This document shows, one piece after another, positions 44,296-52,242 of a DNA stretch of 64,000 nucleotides; the stretch's first letter is position 1; each line of letters opens with the position of its first letter. Below the pieces are notes generated by a model, which saw nothing but the letters and a program-made list of their open reading frames with translations, ran no database searches and was not told where the DNA came from. The stretch is taken from positions 372,001 through 436,000 of the forward strand of contig NZ_JAETXX010000001.1 in the NCBI RefSeq assembly GCF_021764745.1, in the 5' to 3' direction. The position numbers and the translations under genes were made by a program. The DNA is from Joostella atrarenae. GTDB taxonomy: Bacteria > Bacteroidota > Bacteroidia > Flavobacteriales > Flavobacteriaceae.

Positions 44296-46248
44296 TTAAA
44301 CTGGTATTGTTATGTTTGCTTTAAATCCTTTTCCAAGTGATGAGTCAAAAGTAAAACTTCCTTTAATGCCATCAATACGGTTTTCCACATTTACCAATCC
44401 ATTTGTCACAAAATCTCTCGTAAGGTCGACTCCACAACCATTATCAGAATAAGAAATTTGTATATCTTTTTTTTCAGAAGTAAAATTTAACACTACAACA
44501 GATGCTTTACTATGCTTTTTCATGTTTACTAAAAGCTCTTGCAGTGATCTATAAATCACTCTCTTTTTATAGGTAGGAACTTCTTCCCAAACAATTCTCG
44601 ATAAACCACGATTTAATATATTCACAGTATCATTTCGATAACTATTTATGAGTCCTATAATTTTTTCTGAAAATTGCTCATCGATATCTAACCTTGCATT
44701 ATCCCGAGCTATATTTCTGGTTTTCTCGTAAACTCCTTCCAATTGATAAAGAATATCATCCTTTGTCTTATTTTCTAAAGTAGAATTCTCGGTATAAGCA
44801 ATAATATTAAACATATCATTAGCAAGCTCATCGTGTACTTTTTTAGAAATCAGCATTTCTGTTTGGTAAGCTTGATCTGCCTTTTCCCGTTGGTGTTTAG
44901 CTCTTAAAAGCAAATAAAAAATATAGCTAGCTATGACTATTATAACAATAACAACTCCCAAAGCTATATTGTTATTATGCTGCTTTTCTATACGGAGCTG
45001 ATTAATTTTAGCCTCATTAAGGAGCTTTAAATTTTCTTCTCGGTTTTTATCACTTTCGTATCTAATTTTTGCAAATGTATTTTTTAATCGGCCTTGAGAA
45101 GTTGTTATACTATCGTTTAGCTCCTTGTAAACCATAGCATATGTCCTAGGATTATTTGATGAGGCTATCAACAAAGACAAGGCCTCCATAGTATCTTCAT
45201 TACTTTTTGTTTGCTGCGCTAATTTAAACCCCAACAATGCCATGGAAGATGCTTTATGTATTTGATTATTCTTTAAGTAATGATTAGATAGATGCAAATA
45301 ACTAGTTGCTTGCCCAGAAACGTCATTAATATCTCTCCTGATTTCAAGCGCCTTTTTTAAACCTTCTTCTGCATCAGGATACTCTAAAAAACTAGCTACA
45401 TTGGCCTTATTATCTATATTTCTTGCTTTCAGTTCTAAATTATCTTCATCTTCAATAATGTCTTGCTTAGATAATTCATCTAACAATTTATACGCCTTTT
45501 TATAAGCTCCTTGCTCTGTATATACAACCGCTATGTTATTTTCTACTTTTGACTTTGTAATAGAATCGCTTGCCACATTTAAAGCTTTATTATACCAATG
45601 GAGGGCATCTCCATATATTTTTTGCTTTTTTGATGCTATAGCAAGAGCATTATAAATTCCTGCTACATACTTTCTATTCTTAGTATTCTCCAAATATTGT
45701 AATGCTCTAACACCAGTCTGTTCTGCCTCATTATAGTTACCAATTGCATTTAAAAGATTAGTAAGGTTTAATAATTTCATACCTGCTTCAATAGTATCTT
45801 TTACGCTTTCATAAGTTTTTATAGAATTATAATAAGCAGCTAGCGATTTATCGATTTTATTATTCTTTCTGAAATAAAATCCTAGTCGGAAATAAGCATC
45901 TGCAATAGCTAAGCTATCTTTTCTTTTTTGCTGAAGCTGAAGTAATTTCTCAGTGTAGTAAGTAGTGCTATCTAAATTTGTTTTACGAAAAAGAGAAGCT
46001 CTTTGCATTAATAAATCAGCTTCCAGAGAATTATCATAATCACGAACATCTTCGAGTAATTTTTTATTCAATTGAAGCGCACTATTTAAAGAGCTCTTTT
46101 TTAAGATGTTTACCTCTTCAAATTTACTATAGAGACTGTCTTTTTTAGGAAATTCATGTGTAGTCTCTTTTGTTACTTTTTTATCACAACTGATAAAACA
46201 ACAACTTATAAAAAAGAAAAAAGGGAATGAAACTAGTAGCTTTTTCAT
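44296..46248 (-). CDS. TPR-containing sensor histidine kinase (HisKA_3 / DesK-like)
   Basis: 650 residues. N-terminal hydrophobic stretch with a lipobox-like FISC (C21), ~350 residues of tetratricopeptide repeats placed outside the membrane, one transmembrane helix at about 423-446, a coiled linker, a HisKA_3-like helix with phospho-acceptor H472 (KKVHDELAND), and a HATPase domain (LQELLVNMKKHSKAS, YSDNGCGVD, GLVNVENRI, SSLGKGF). Senses an envelope or cytosolic signal via TPRs, as common in Bacteroidota. Pairs with the response regulator 3 nt downstream. Confidence 0.92.
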   Translation of the reverse strand: MKKLLVSFPFFFFISCCFISCDKKVTKETTHEFPKKDSLYSKFEEVNILKKSSLNSALQLNKKLLEDVRDYDNSLEADLLMQRASLFRKTNLDSTTYYTEKLLQLQQKRKDSLAIADAYFRLGFYFRKNNKIDKSLAAYYNSIKTYESVKDTIEAGMKLLNLTNLLNAIGNYNEAEQTGVRALQYLENTKNRKYVAGIYNALAIASKKQKIYGDALHWYNKALNVASDSITKSKVENNIAVVYTEQGAYKKAYKLLDELSKQDIIEDEDNLELKARNIDNKANVASFLEYPDAEEGLKKALEIRRDINDVSGQATSYLHLSNHYLKNNQIHKASSMALLGFKLAQQTKSNEDTMEALSLLIASSNNPRTYAMVYKELNDSITTSQGRLKNTFAKIRYESDKNREENLKLLNEAKINQLRIEKQHNNNIALGVVIVIIVIASYIFYLLLRAKHQREKADQAYQTEMLISKKVHDELANDMFNIIAYTENSTLENKTKDDILYQLEGVYEKTRNIARDNARLDIDEQFSEKIIGLINSYRNDTVNILNRGLSRIVWEEVPTYKKRVIYRSLQELLVNMKKHSKASVVVLNFTSEKKDIQISYSDNGCGVDLTRDFVTNGLVNVENRIDGIKGSFTFDSSLGKGFKANITIPV

Positions 46249-46359
46249 TCCCCAAAATTAAAAATTTATCGCACTTAGAAACATAATTTGATTAAGGTTT
46301 TATGATCAGCTACCTTTTTGTCATTCCTTATAATTACATCCAAAGTATGATTCTTAAAA

Positions 46360-46545
46360 TTAGTCGTTCTTTGTTGGTGTTTCAGGTTCATCAGGCTCAT
46401 CTGGATCTTCATTAATTTCAGCATCTTCTCCAGTAGAACTTTGTTCATTATAAAGAGCATCTGTAGTTGCTACGCTCTCTTTTGTACAAGACTGTAAAAC
46501 GGCATTTAAAGAAATAATGGTAAGTATTAAAAATATTTTTTTCAT
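46360..46545 (-). CDS. Small acidic lipoprotein
   Basis: 61 residues. Signal with lipobox LQSC, then a short, highly acidic, Pro-containing mature tail (DAEINEDPDEPDEPETPTKND). 111 nt upstream of the histidine kinase gene on the same strand, so probably co-transcribed and possibly its ligand or accessory (inference). A second frame, 46275-46460, overlaps it and is judged spurious. Confidence 0.6.
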   Translation of the reverse strand: MKKIFLILTIISLNAVLQSCTKESVATTDALYNEQSSTGEDAEINEDPDEPDEPETPTKND

Positions 46546-46645
46546 GATTTAATGTTTTAAAAATTAAACAATAGTGCTGCTGTCCGCTCTTGCAGATATC
46601 ATTTTTCAGCAACTGGAATGGTTAAGGAGAAACTCCTTTGCTTTT

Positions 46646-46689
46646 TGGGAAGTAGAAATCCAAATGCGATACTAAATAGTTACTTCCCA
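46646..46689. repeat. Inverted repeat in the structured intergenic region
   Basis: TGGGAAGTA (46646-46654) / TACTTCCCA (46681-46689), perfect 9-bp arms around a 26-bp loop. A smaller hairpin AAGGAG-aaa-CTCCTT sits at 46624-46638. Confidence 0.5.
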
Positions 46690-46726
46690 GCTACTATATT
46701 TCTCACATTGTGGATTCCCGTAAGAA

Positions 46727-46781
46727 AAGTTGATGCGCTTTAGTTATGTTAGCTATACATAACCTCCACTTTTCTTACAGG
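46727..46781. repeat. Nested stem-loop in the structured intergenic region
   Basis: Outer arms CCCGTAAGAAAAGT (46727-46740) and ACTTTTCTTACAGG (46768-46781), 13 of 14 paired. Inner perfect stem GTTATGT (46743-46749) / ACATAAC (46757-46763). May form a structured RNA, a terminator of unusual type, or a cruciform. Confidence 0.55.
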
Positions 46782-46810
46782 CAAATTAAGCGTGGATTTA
46801 CTGTTTAATT

Positions 46811-46852
46811 GTGGACAAAACACGGAAAAGAATGTCCGACAAAAATGTCCAC
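46811..46852 (+). promoter_or_regulatory. Operator-like inverted repeat upstream of the 46901 gene
   Basis: GTGGACA (46811-46817) / TGTCCAC (46846-46852), with a further TGTCCGACA at 46833-46841 in between and TGTC at 46857. It lies just upstream of a near -7 box (TACTTTTA, 46871-46878), 49 nt before the ATG at 46901. Candidate regulator site. Confidence 0.4.
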
Positions 46853-46900
46853 TCTTTGTCTAAATATTTTTACTTTTAAAGACCTGAACTTAATACAATT

Positions 46901-47581
46901 ATGAAGAGTCCACATGAAGAACTTATAATGTGTGTTTTTGATAAAGCAAAATCCAAAAGCGGTAGTGATACCAAAAATGGGCAAGCAACACATCTAGCGG
47001 CAACTTTCTCAGACGATTTCCATCATTCTATTTCAGTAAAAACACTAACTACCATTTATAACATCTATATTTTAAAAGACACGAGCAGATCAGCTACTTT
47101 AAAGCCAGAGTTGTTAACTGTTATGGCTCGCTATATTGGATATAATAATTATGAAGAATTTGTAAACGAGACCAATATTGTAGTTCCACCAAAGAAAATA
47201 AGAGTGAATAAACTTGAACGAATAACACTTATTTCTTTAGTGATATTATTATTTATAGGACTCTCTTATACATTAGTTTTTAGTTCTGAAACAGAGAAAT
47301 GTATGAGTTGGAAAAAAGTAAATTATGAAATCGTTTCTTGTGACATTAGTGAAGCTGAAACTCCTAATCAGATTATTATTTACAATAAGGCTTTGTATAA
47401 AAAGCAACGTAAAATTTCTCCTGCAGATGTAAAAATAGGAGAATCATACTATTGCAAAATGAATGATGATTCTATTGAATATTTCTCTTATTACGGGCAG
47501 CATCCAATTACCAAAAAGCACCTTAAGCCTGTTACGGAATATATCTATAAAAAATATGTGACTCCATTATTAGAAAAGTAA
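46901..47581 (+). CDS. Membrane-anchored protein with flavobacterial N-terminal HTH-like domain
   Basis: 226 residues. Residues ~1-90 match a helical domain I recall at the N-terminus of many unnamed flavobacterial proteins (HLAATFSDDFHHSISVKTLTTIYNIYI, then KPELLTVMARYIGYNNYEEFV). It is followed by one transmembrane helix (~108-128) and an extracytoplasmic domain of ~95 residues containing three Cys (EKCMSW, VSCDIS, YYCKM). The topology suggests a cytosolic helix-turn-helix-like module linked to an external sensing part. Function unknown. Confidence 0.72.
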   Translation: MKSPHEELIMCVFDKAKSKSGSDTKNGQATHLAATFSDDFHHSISVKTLTTIYNIYILKDTSRSATLKPELLTVMARYIGYNNYEEFVNETNIVVPPKKIRVNKLERITLISLVILLFIGLSYTLVFSSETEKCMSWKKVNYEIVSCDISEAETPNQIIIYNKALYKKQRKISPADVKIGESYYCKMNDDSIEYFSYYGQHPITKKHLKPVTEYIYKKYVTPLLEK

Positions 47582-47590
47582 GCAAATAGA

Positions 47591-47623
47591 AAAAGCCGCT
47601 CTAAAGTTACTCTAGAACGGCTT
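47591..47623 (-). terminator. Terminator after the 47649 lipoprotein gene (minus strand)
   Basis: AAGCCGCTCTA (47593-47603) / TAGAACGGCTT (47613-47623), 10 of 11 paired, T-run on minus. Convergent plus gene ends 10 nt before it and may also use it. Confidence 0.7.
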
Positions 47624-47648
47624 CGTTGGTTAATGCATCATTGCTTGG

Positions 47649-48413
47649 TTAGTCTTTATAGGTGTATATTACTTTATATGTATTAGTTTCCCCTTCTTTA
47701 GCATCTGAAGTAGTAATATCTGCTGATAATGGATACCTATCCTCATCATAGTCATATTCAGCATTATATATGTATATTATCTCATTATTCTCATTTTTAT
47801 AAGTAATTCTTGTAGGGTTATTATTTGGAAAAAGAGTTCTTGCTGCTACAACTTCTGAAGCTTGTGGACTCATACTAAGATTAAGCTGAACTTTATCCAT
47901 AGCCTCAACAAATCCTGCCGCTTCTAATGTATAGAAATAAGGGTTTGGAACATCGTCATAAGTTATTTCAGCAGTATATTGCTCATAAGTATAATCTTGA
48001 GTATTGTAATTATACTCTTCCTCTATAAATGATACTATTTTTGGATTCTTATTTTCATCATACTCTTCTACAGTTGCTACTTCAAAAGCGTCATAAGGCG
48101 ACTTATAAAGTTCATTTACATCAAAAGCATCACTACCTCCTCCAGTAATGTCAGATAAACTACCATTTTCATAAACAAAAATGCTACTTTCTTCTCCGTT
48201 AGAAACAGTAGAAACACGACCATCTGCATCATAACCTATTGTAATATTTCTGTTGTAATATTCATCTTTAGGTGAAAATGTAGAAATAGATTTTAATAGT
48301 TTCACTTTTACATCTCCATTAACTTCTTCAAATTCATCAGAAGCTGAATCACTACAACCAACCATAAGAAAGGCTATTGACATTGATAAAATAGATAGAT
48401 TTCTAAAATTCAT
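47649..48413 (-). CDS. Lipoprotein with YD-repeat-like beta structure, unknown function
   Basis: 254 residues. Lipobox MVGC. Repeated short beta motifs: ITIGYDADGRVSTVSNGEESSIFVYENG, TYDDVPNPYFY, ITYKNENNEIIYIYNAEYDYDEDRYP, resembling the YD-type (DUF4595-like) lipoproteins of Bacteroidota. Very acidic and Tyr-rich. Surface or periplasmic. -7 box at 48440-48447. Confidence 0.72.
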   Translation of the reverse strand: MNFRNLSILSMSIAFLMVGCSDSASDEFEEVNGDVKVKLLKSISTFSPKDEYYNRNITIGYDADGRVSTVSNGEESSIFVYENGSLSDITGGGSDAFDVNELYKSPYDAFEVATVEEYDENKNPKIVSFIEEEYNYNTQDYTYEQYTAEITYDDVPNPYFYTLEAAGFVEAMDKVQLNLSMSPQASEVVAARTLFPNNNPTRITYKNENNEIIYIYNAEYDYDEDRYPLSADITTSDAKEGETNTYKVIYTYKD

Positions 48414-48439
48414 TTTTGTTTATTTAAAATTATTTAGAG

Positions 48440-48447
48440 CAAAAGTA
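48440..48447 (-). promoter_or_regulatory. -7 promoter element of the 47649 lipoprotein gene
   Basis: Minus strand TACTTTTG, exact TAnnTTTG, 27 nt upstream of the ATG at 48413. Confidence 0.45.
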
Positions 48448-48540
48448 AATTTCCTTTATCGGCATTCCTTACGGAAAACCTCAATCCAGTGTTTTTTATA
48501 TCCTTTTTAAAAACATCAATGGGATTCCATGAGAATAAAT

Positions 48541-48548
48541 TAGATTTG
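48541..48548 (+). promoter_or_regulatory. -7 promoter element of the DUF1508 gene
   Basis: TAGATTTG, exact TAnnTTTG, 44 nt upstream of the ATG at 48593. Confidence 0.45.
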
Positions 48549-48592
48549 TAGCTCGGAAAAAATTAAGAATCTTAAAAAACTACAACTTATAT

Positions 48593-48958
48593 ATGGGAAT
48601 GTTCGTGATTAGCAAACGATCTAATGGAGATTATAAATTTGTATTTACTTCGAGAAGAGGTAAAACTATTTTTACTAGCATTGGTTGTAAGCAAAAATCA
48701 GATTGCGAATTAATAATAGCTGCAATTAGAGAACATATCGAGCAATTTACTTTTACAAAGAAGAGCACTCCCTCCCGAAAACATTTTTTTAGACTCTCTA
48801 AAAATGGCCTTGTGTTGGCTACCAGCAGAAAGTACTCTACAGAATTAAGCCTTGAAAAAGGGGTTAATGAAATTCTAACCTATATTAAAGAAGCCGAAAC
48901 ATTGGATTTTTCTGAAAATGAAAATGTTTTTAAAGATGAAGCTGCTGTTTTTGGATAA
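48593..48958 (+). CDS. DUF1508 (YegP-like) protein with two repeats
   Basis: 121 residues. Two tandem YegP-like units: FVISKRSNGDYKFVFTSRRGKTIFTS at the start and HFFRLSKNGLVLATSRKYSTELSLEKGVNEI from ~67. Each has the F-x-L/I-x-x-x-x-G...S...Y/F.S pattern, although the second is degraded. Small cytosolic beta protein of unknown role. Acidic tail. Stands alone. Confidence 0.78.
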   Translation: MGMFVISKRSNGDYKFVFTSRRGKTIFTSIGCKQKSDCELIIAAIREHIEQFTFTKKSTPSRKHFFRLSKNGLVLATSRKYSTELSLEKGVNEILTYIKEAETLDFSENENVFKDEAAVFG

Positions 48959-49046
48959 GATCATTTTTTTGGGGATTGATTAAATATAGCTTAACCCTGG
49001 TTGTATATAACATACAAACCCAAATTTTATATTAATTCGATAAATA

Positions 49047-50306
49047 CTACTGACACCTATTAAACGCAGAAGCTTTTAGTTCTTGTTCTCTTCTAGACAA
49101 ACCGTATTTGTTAGCTATTATTTTCCAATTGCTTACAACATGGGTTATTTCTTGTATTATTTGTGAAGCCTCTTTTTTTTCTATTCTAAAATAAGGAGCA
49201 ACTTCAAAAACCAAATCAAAATCCAAAGCATTATCATCTTCAGATATATTTAATTTTAAACCCGTTCCCGTTTCTACTGGATTTATATCATAAGCAGGAG
49301 ATAAAACCCAACCTTTATCTGTCAATAAAAAACCATGGTTTCTTAAATGATCATCGGTATTTGACACGCAAATACTAAAAACGATTCTTCGCCATAATTG
49401 TTTTAAATCATTTTCTGGGCTTGCGCCGTGCTTTGCTATAAAATCTACCAATTCTAGATAACTAGCTCCCGAAGATGCATCTGTGCCATCTGTATAACCT
49501 AATAATGTCATGGCAGATGCAAAATGAATTCTTTCACCAGCAATAGTTCTATCGAAACGCTTAGTTAAAAATGTATGTTGATTACTACTAAATTTTTCAG
49601 CTTTAGATTCTGCCATTTGTATACCAGACTGAATGGCTAATTCGTAAGTTACCATTTCCCATCCACCAATATCATCGCCGTCATTCTTACTTGGGAATTT
49701 AGCAATCCATAACCTCCCATCGTTATCTAGAACACTTGCTTTTGGTCTTGCACCTCCCAAAGAAGATCCTGGAGAAACAAGCAGCTGCAACCACTTTAAA
49801 TAATCCGGATTATCTAGACTATCATCTTCTTCTAAACGCAAACTTATTTGCTCTAACTCTTTTATTGATGTCCACGGCGGACTTGCTAACACTTTATTAT
49901 CATTCAAAAAAGGTCCCTCTTTATCCAATTTAAAACGTAAAGCTCCCATTCTATATCCATCAAAAACACCTAATAAAAAATCTGTTTCGAATAATTTATC
50001 AGTTTTTCTTTTTTCTTTTCTAGCTAGTGCAGCTTCTCTTCTTTTCATTAGCACCCTACCCCATCGATCTGGAGAAGAATCTAAAAACAGCCCAAAATTC
50101 GACTTCTCATCATTCAAATATTGTATCCCTTCAAACAAGCCCAAATCGGGGTCTAGTTGATAGACGTAATCAGACTGTAACCATTCTTTATGATAAGCGA
50201 AAGAAAATATTTCTTTCCCCCTTAAAGTCTCTGAATATAGTTCACCAACTAATACAGGAACACCTAGCTCCAACCAATCGGCATAAACATATATAGTCCT
50301 TTTCAT
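49047..50306 (-). CDS. HipA-family serine/threonine kinase toxin
   Basis: 419 residues. N-terminal beta subdomain (VYADWLELGVPVLVGELYSE), then a HipA-type kinase fold: SSPDRWGRVLMKRRE, the Gly-rich PGSSLGGARPKA loop, ATP lysine in LWIAKFPS, catalytic loop SNTDDHLRNHGF and DINP in LSPAYDINP. HipA phosphorylates glutamyl-tRNA synthetase or other targets to induce persistence. Coded 2 nt after the HipB-like antitoxin gene. Complete. Confidence 0.92.
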   Translation of the reverse strand: MKRTIYVYADWLELGVPVLVGELYSETLRGKEIFSFAYHKEWLQSDYVYQLDPDLGLFEGIQYLNDEKSNFGLFLDSSPDRWGRVLMKRREAALARKEKRKTDKLFETDFLLGVFDGYRMGALRFKLDKEGPFLNDNKVLASPPWTSIKELEQISLRLEEDDSLDNPDYLKWLQLLVSPGSSLGGARPKASVLDNDGRLWIAKFPSKNDGDDIGGWEMVTYELAIQSGIQMAESKAEKFSSNQHTFLTKRFDRTIAGERIHFASAMTLLGYTDGTDASSGASYLELVDFIAKHGASPENDLKQLWRRIVFSICVSNTDDHLRNHGFLLTDKGWVLSPAYDINPVETGTGLKLNISEDDNALDFDLVFEVAPYFRIEKKEASQIIQEITHVVSNWKIIANKYGLSRREQELKASAFNRCQ

Positions 50307-50308
50307 TT

Positions 50309-50623
50309 TTAGTTTCTTTTTGGAGCGCGTTCTTTAGTTGTTAAACCAATATCTTGCAGTTTTCGTCCTAGAACATCATCTTTTGCGATGTTTAAAACGT
50401 CCTTTTCTAAACCAAGCACATTTAAAACTTTAATATAAATACCAATGCTAACCGAGCTTTTCCCTTTCTCGATGGAATATAGTGTTTTTCTACTAGTACC
50501 TGCCCGTTCCGCTACTTGATCTGTACTTAGTTTTCGTCTTAGACGTGCTAACTTTATTTGCTCGCCCATTTCTTCCAACAAACGCTCTAACTTTGGTAAT
50601 AATATTGAATTGTTTTTAGACAT
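50309..50623 (-). CDS. HipB-like antitoxin, XRE-family repressor
   Basis: 104 residues from the ATG at 50623. HTH_3 fold at ~25-80 (GEQIKLARLRRKLSTDQVAERAGTSRKTLYSIEKGKSSVSIGIYIKVLNVLG), basic tail. Represses its own operon and neutralises HipA. The frame opens 7 codons earlier, inside the operator, so 50623 is preferred. Operator 50622-50678. Confidence 0.88.
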   Translation of the reverse strand: MSKNNSILLPKLERLLEEMGEQIKLARLRRKLSTDQVAERAGTSRKTLYSIEKGKSSVSIGIYIKVLNVLGLEKDVLNIAKDDVLGRKLQDIGLTTKERAPKRN

Positions 50624-50678
50624 AATGTGTAATATAATATACAAATATACATATTTTGAGTAATATAATACACATTAT
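50622..50678 (-). promoter_or_regulatory. Promoter and operator of hipBA
   Basis: Inverted repeat ATAATGTGTA (50622-50631) / TACACATTAT (50669-50678). Nested direct repeat GTAATATAATATAC (50629-50642) and GTAATATAATACAC (50660-50673), 31 bp apart. The exact -7 box (minus TATATTTG, 50642-50649) lies between them, as for an autorepressor site. Confidence 0.6.
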
Positions 50679-51053
50679 AAAGCTAACAATTAAATGTGGA
50701 ATAATAAATAAAAAGAGTAAATAGCTGGCCATATAAAGTTAAAAAGACGAAATAGAAGGTGTGACTTGAGTAAGTGTTATTTTCCAAAATGGAAAATGAG
50801 GTAGAGGTATTATTGGTTTAATTATGCATTTCCAAAATTAAATGAAGAAAAGCATTAAATAAGCTAATCTTTAAAGTAAATAGGAGATGTCTCAGAAATT
50901 CTCAACCCCCTAATCAGCCCCTTAAAAAATGATGACCCAATTTTATTTTATGGTAACCTAATTAGGAACCTTTTTTCTTATATAAACTTGACAAGTTGAC
51001 TTTTTAGGAAAATGCATGGAATGTAGCTAAACATGCACTGTATATAGTTTTAA
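50679..51053. other. Gene-free stretch between hipBA operator and tRNA
   Basis: About 375 bp. One palindrome TTTTCC-aaaat-GGAAAA at 50780-50796 and a TGCAT...ATGCA pair near 51013-51036. Otherwise no frame or RNA is recognised. Could be remains of an insertion. Confidence 0.4.
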
Positions 51054-51087
51054 ACTAAAAAATCCAGCCTAAAATATAGACTGGATT
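51054..51087 (-). terminator. Terminator after the tRNA (minus strand)
   Basis: AATCCAG (51061-51067) / CTGGATT (51081-51087), 7-bp perfect stem, T-rich stretch follows on minus. Confidence 0.65.
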
Positions 51088-51097
51088 CGTATAAAAG

Positions 51098-51171
51098 TGG
51101 TCCCACATGGGCTCGAACCATGGACCCCCTGATTATGAGTCAGGTGCTCTAACCAGCTGAGCTATGGGACC
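51098..51171 (-). tRNA. tRNA with CAT anticodon (elongator Met, or Ile2 after lysidine editing)
   Basis: 74 nt on minus, from 51171 (5') to 51098. Acceptor GGTCCCA/TGGGACC, D arm GCTCAGCTGGTTAGAGC, anticodon arm CTGA-CTCATAA-TCAG, variable GGGGTC, T arm with GGTTCGAGCCC, discriminator A. CCA is not encoded. Both tRNA-Met and tRNA-Ile2 carry CTCATAA loops, and the identity elements visible do not decide. Confidence 0.92.
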
Positions 51172-51290
51172 TGCAAATTGCGGATGCAATATTACTATAT
51201 ATTTTTATATTCTGCAAGTAGATCCCTTAGTTTTTATAACTTTAAAGTTCTCTACATTTATATCGTTCAGGTTAAGAGCTCTTTATTACA

Positions 51291-51692
51291 TTAATCTATC
51301 TCTTGGCAAAGCTCTATTAACACACCATTTGTAGTTTTAGGGTGTAAAAAAACCACCCACTTATTATCAGCTCCACGTTTAGGTTTTTCATTTATAATGG
51401 TAAATCCTTCTTCCTTTAAGCGCTTTACTTCCGACAGGATATCTGCTACTTCAAATGCTATATGGTGAATTCCTTCTCCTTTCTTTTCTATAAATTTCGC
51501 AATAGCGCTATCACTATTTGTAGCCTCTAATAGCTCAATTTTACTTTCTCCCGTCTGAAAAAAAGATGTTTTTACTCCTTCAGAGGCTACTTCTTCCATT
51601 TTATAATGTGCAACACCAAGCAACTTATGAAAAAGCGTATTCGAAGCCTCCAAGTCTTTTACTGCAATCCCTAAATGTTCAATCTTATTCAT
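51291..51692 (-). CDS. mce: Methylmalonyl-CoA epimerase
   Basis: 133 residues from the ATG at 51692. Interconverts (2R)- and (2S)-methylmalonyl-CoA in propionate metabolism. VOC fold: KIEHLGIAVKDLEASNTLF, EGIHHIAFEVADI and VLIELCQ contain the metal His, His and Glu. The frame opens 23 codons earlier without homology. Divergent from rbfA. Cytosolic. Confidence 0.92.
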   Translation of the reverse strand: MNKIEHLGIAVKDLEASNTLFHKLLGVAHYKMEEVASEGVKTSFFQTGESKIELLEATNSDSAIAKFIEKKGEGIHHIAFEVADILSEVKRLKEEGFTIINEKPKRGADNKWVVFLHPKTTNGVLIELCQEID

Positions 51693-51834
51693 CTTATAGC
51701 TTTTTTCATTAAAAATAGTGTTCAGATGCCTTTTACAGCTTTCATATACATAAATAACCATTAGAAACTACCTAAAAGTTATCTCTTATGGATACCATCA
51801 AAAATAATACTTTAAATTGTAATAATTATTCTCG

Positions 51835-51842
51835 TACTTTTG
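51835..51842 (+). promoter_or_regulatory. -7 promoter element almost touching the rbfA start
   Basis: TACTTTTG, exact TAnnTTTG, ending 4 nt before the ATG at 51847. A TTG lies at 51817-51819, 15 bp upstream. If used, the transcript would start at or just past the ATG. Confidence 0.4.
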
Positions 51843-51846
51843 CATT

Positions 51847-52239
51847 ATGGAAACAAACAGACAGAAAAAGATTGGTGGCGTTATACAACGCGATTTGGCA
51901 GAGATTCTACAGAAAGCTGCAAAGGAAGGTGGAATGTCTGGAACTCTAATTAGTGTTACCAAAGTAAATGTTACTACAGACCTTTCTAGAGCAAAGGTGT
52001 ATGTAAGTATTTTCCCTATAGCGAAGGCCGATGAGCTAATTGTTGGGATTCGTTCTAATCAACCGCTTATAAAGCACGAATTATCTCAGCGCACAAAAAA
52101 TCAGCTGCGTAGAGTGCCAGAGTTAGAATTTTTTATTGATGATTCTTTAGAATACATCGACCGTATCGATAAATCACTAAAAGGAGATGATAACCCTATA
52201 GACAATCCAGATTTATTAGATAAAAGAAAGAAGTCTTAA
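51847..52239 (+). CDS. rbfA: 30S ribosome-binding factor RbfA
   Basis: 130 residues, KH-like fold. METNRQKKIGGVIQRDLAEILQK opening, VTKVNVTTDLSRAKVYVSIFP, RTKNQLRRVPELEFFIDDSLEYIDRIDKSL. Late 16S maturation and cold adaptation factor. Followed 3 nt later by an ABC permease gene. A -7 box sits unusually close to its ATG. Confidence 0.95.
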   Translation: METNRQKKIGGVIQRDLAEILQKAAKEGGMSGTLISVTKVNVTTDLSRAKVYVSIFPIAKADELIVGIRSNQPLIKHELSQRTKNQLRRVPELEFFIDDSLEYIDRIDKSLKGDDNPIDNPDLLDKRKKS

Positions 52240-52242
52240 TTT

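Noticed and set aside
46275-46460. Overlapping frame near the small acidic lipoprotein
   Set aside because: The alternative frame 46360-46545 has a clean lipobox signal; this one has none.
43534-48480. Shared 15-mer TCCTTACGGAAAACC at 43534 and 48466
   Set aside because: One copy is half of a terminator stem; a shared 15-mer is expected by chance in 64 kb of this composition.
51098-51171. tRNA as attachment site of a hipBA island
   Set aside because: I found no second copy of the tRNA 3' end between 46 and 51 kb and no integrase; kept only as a low-interest question.
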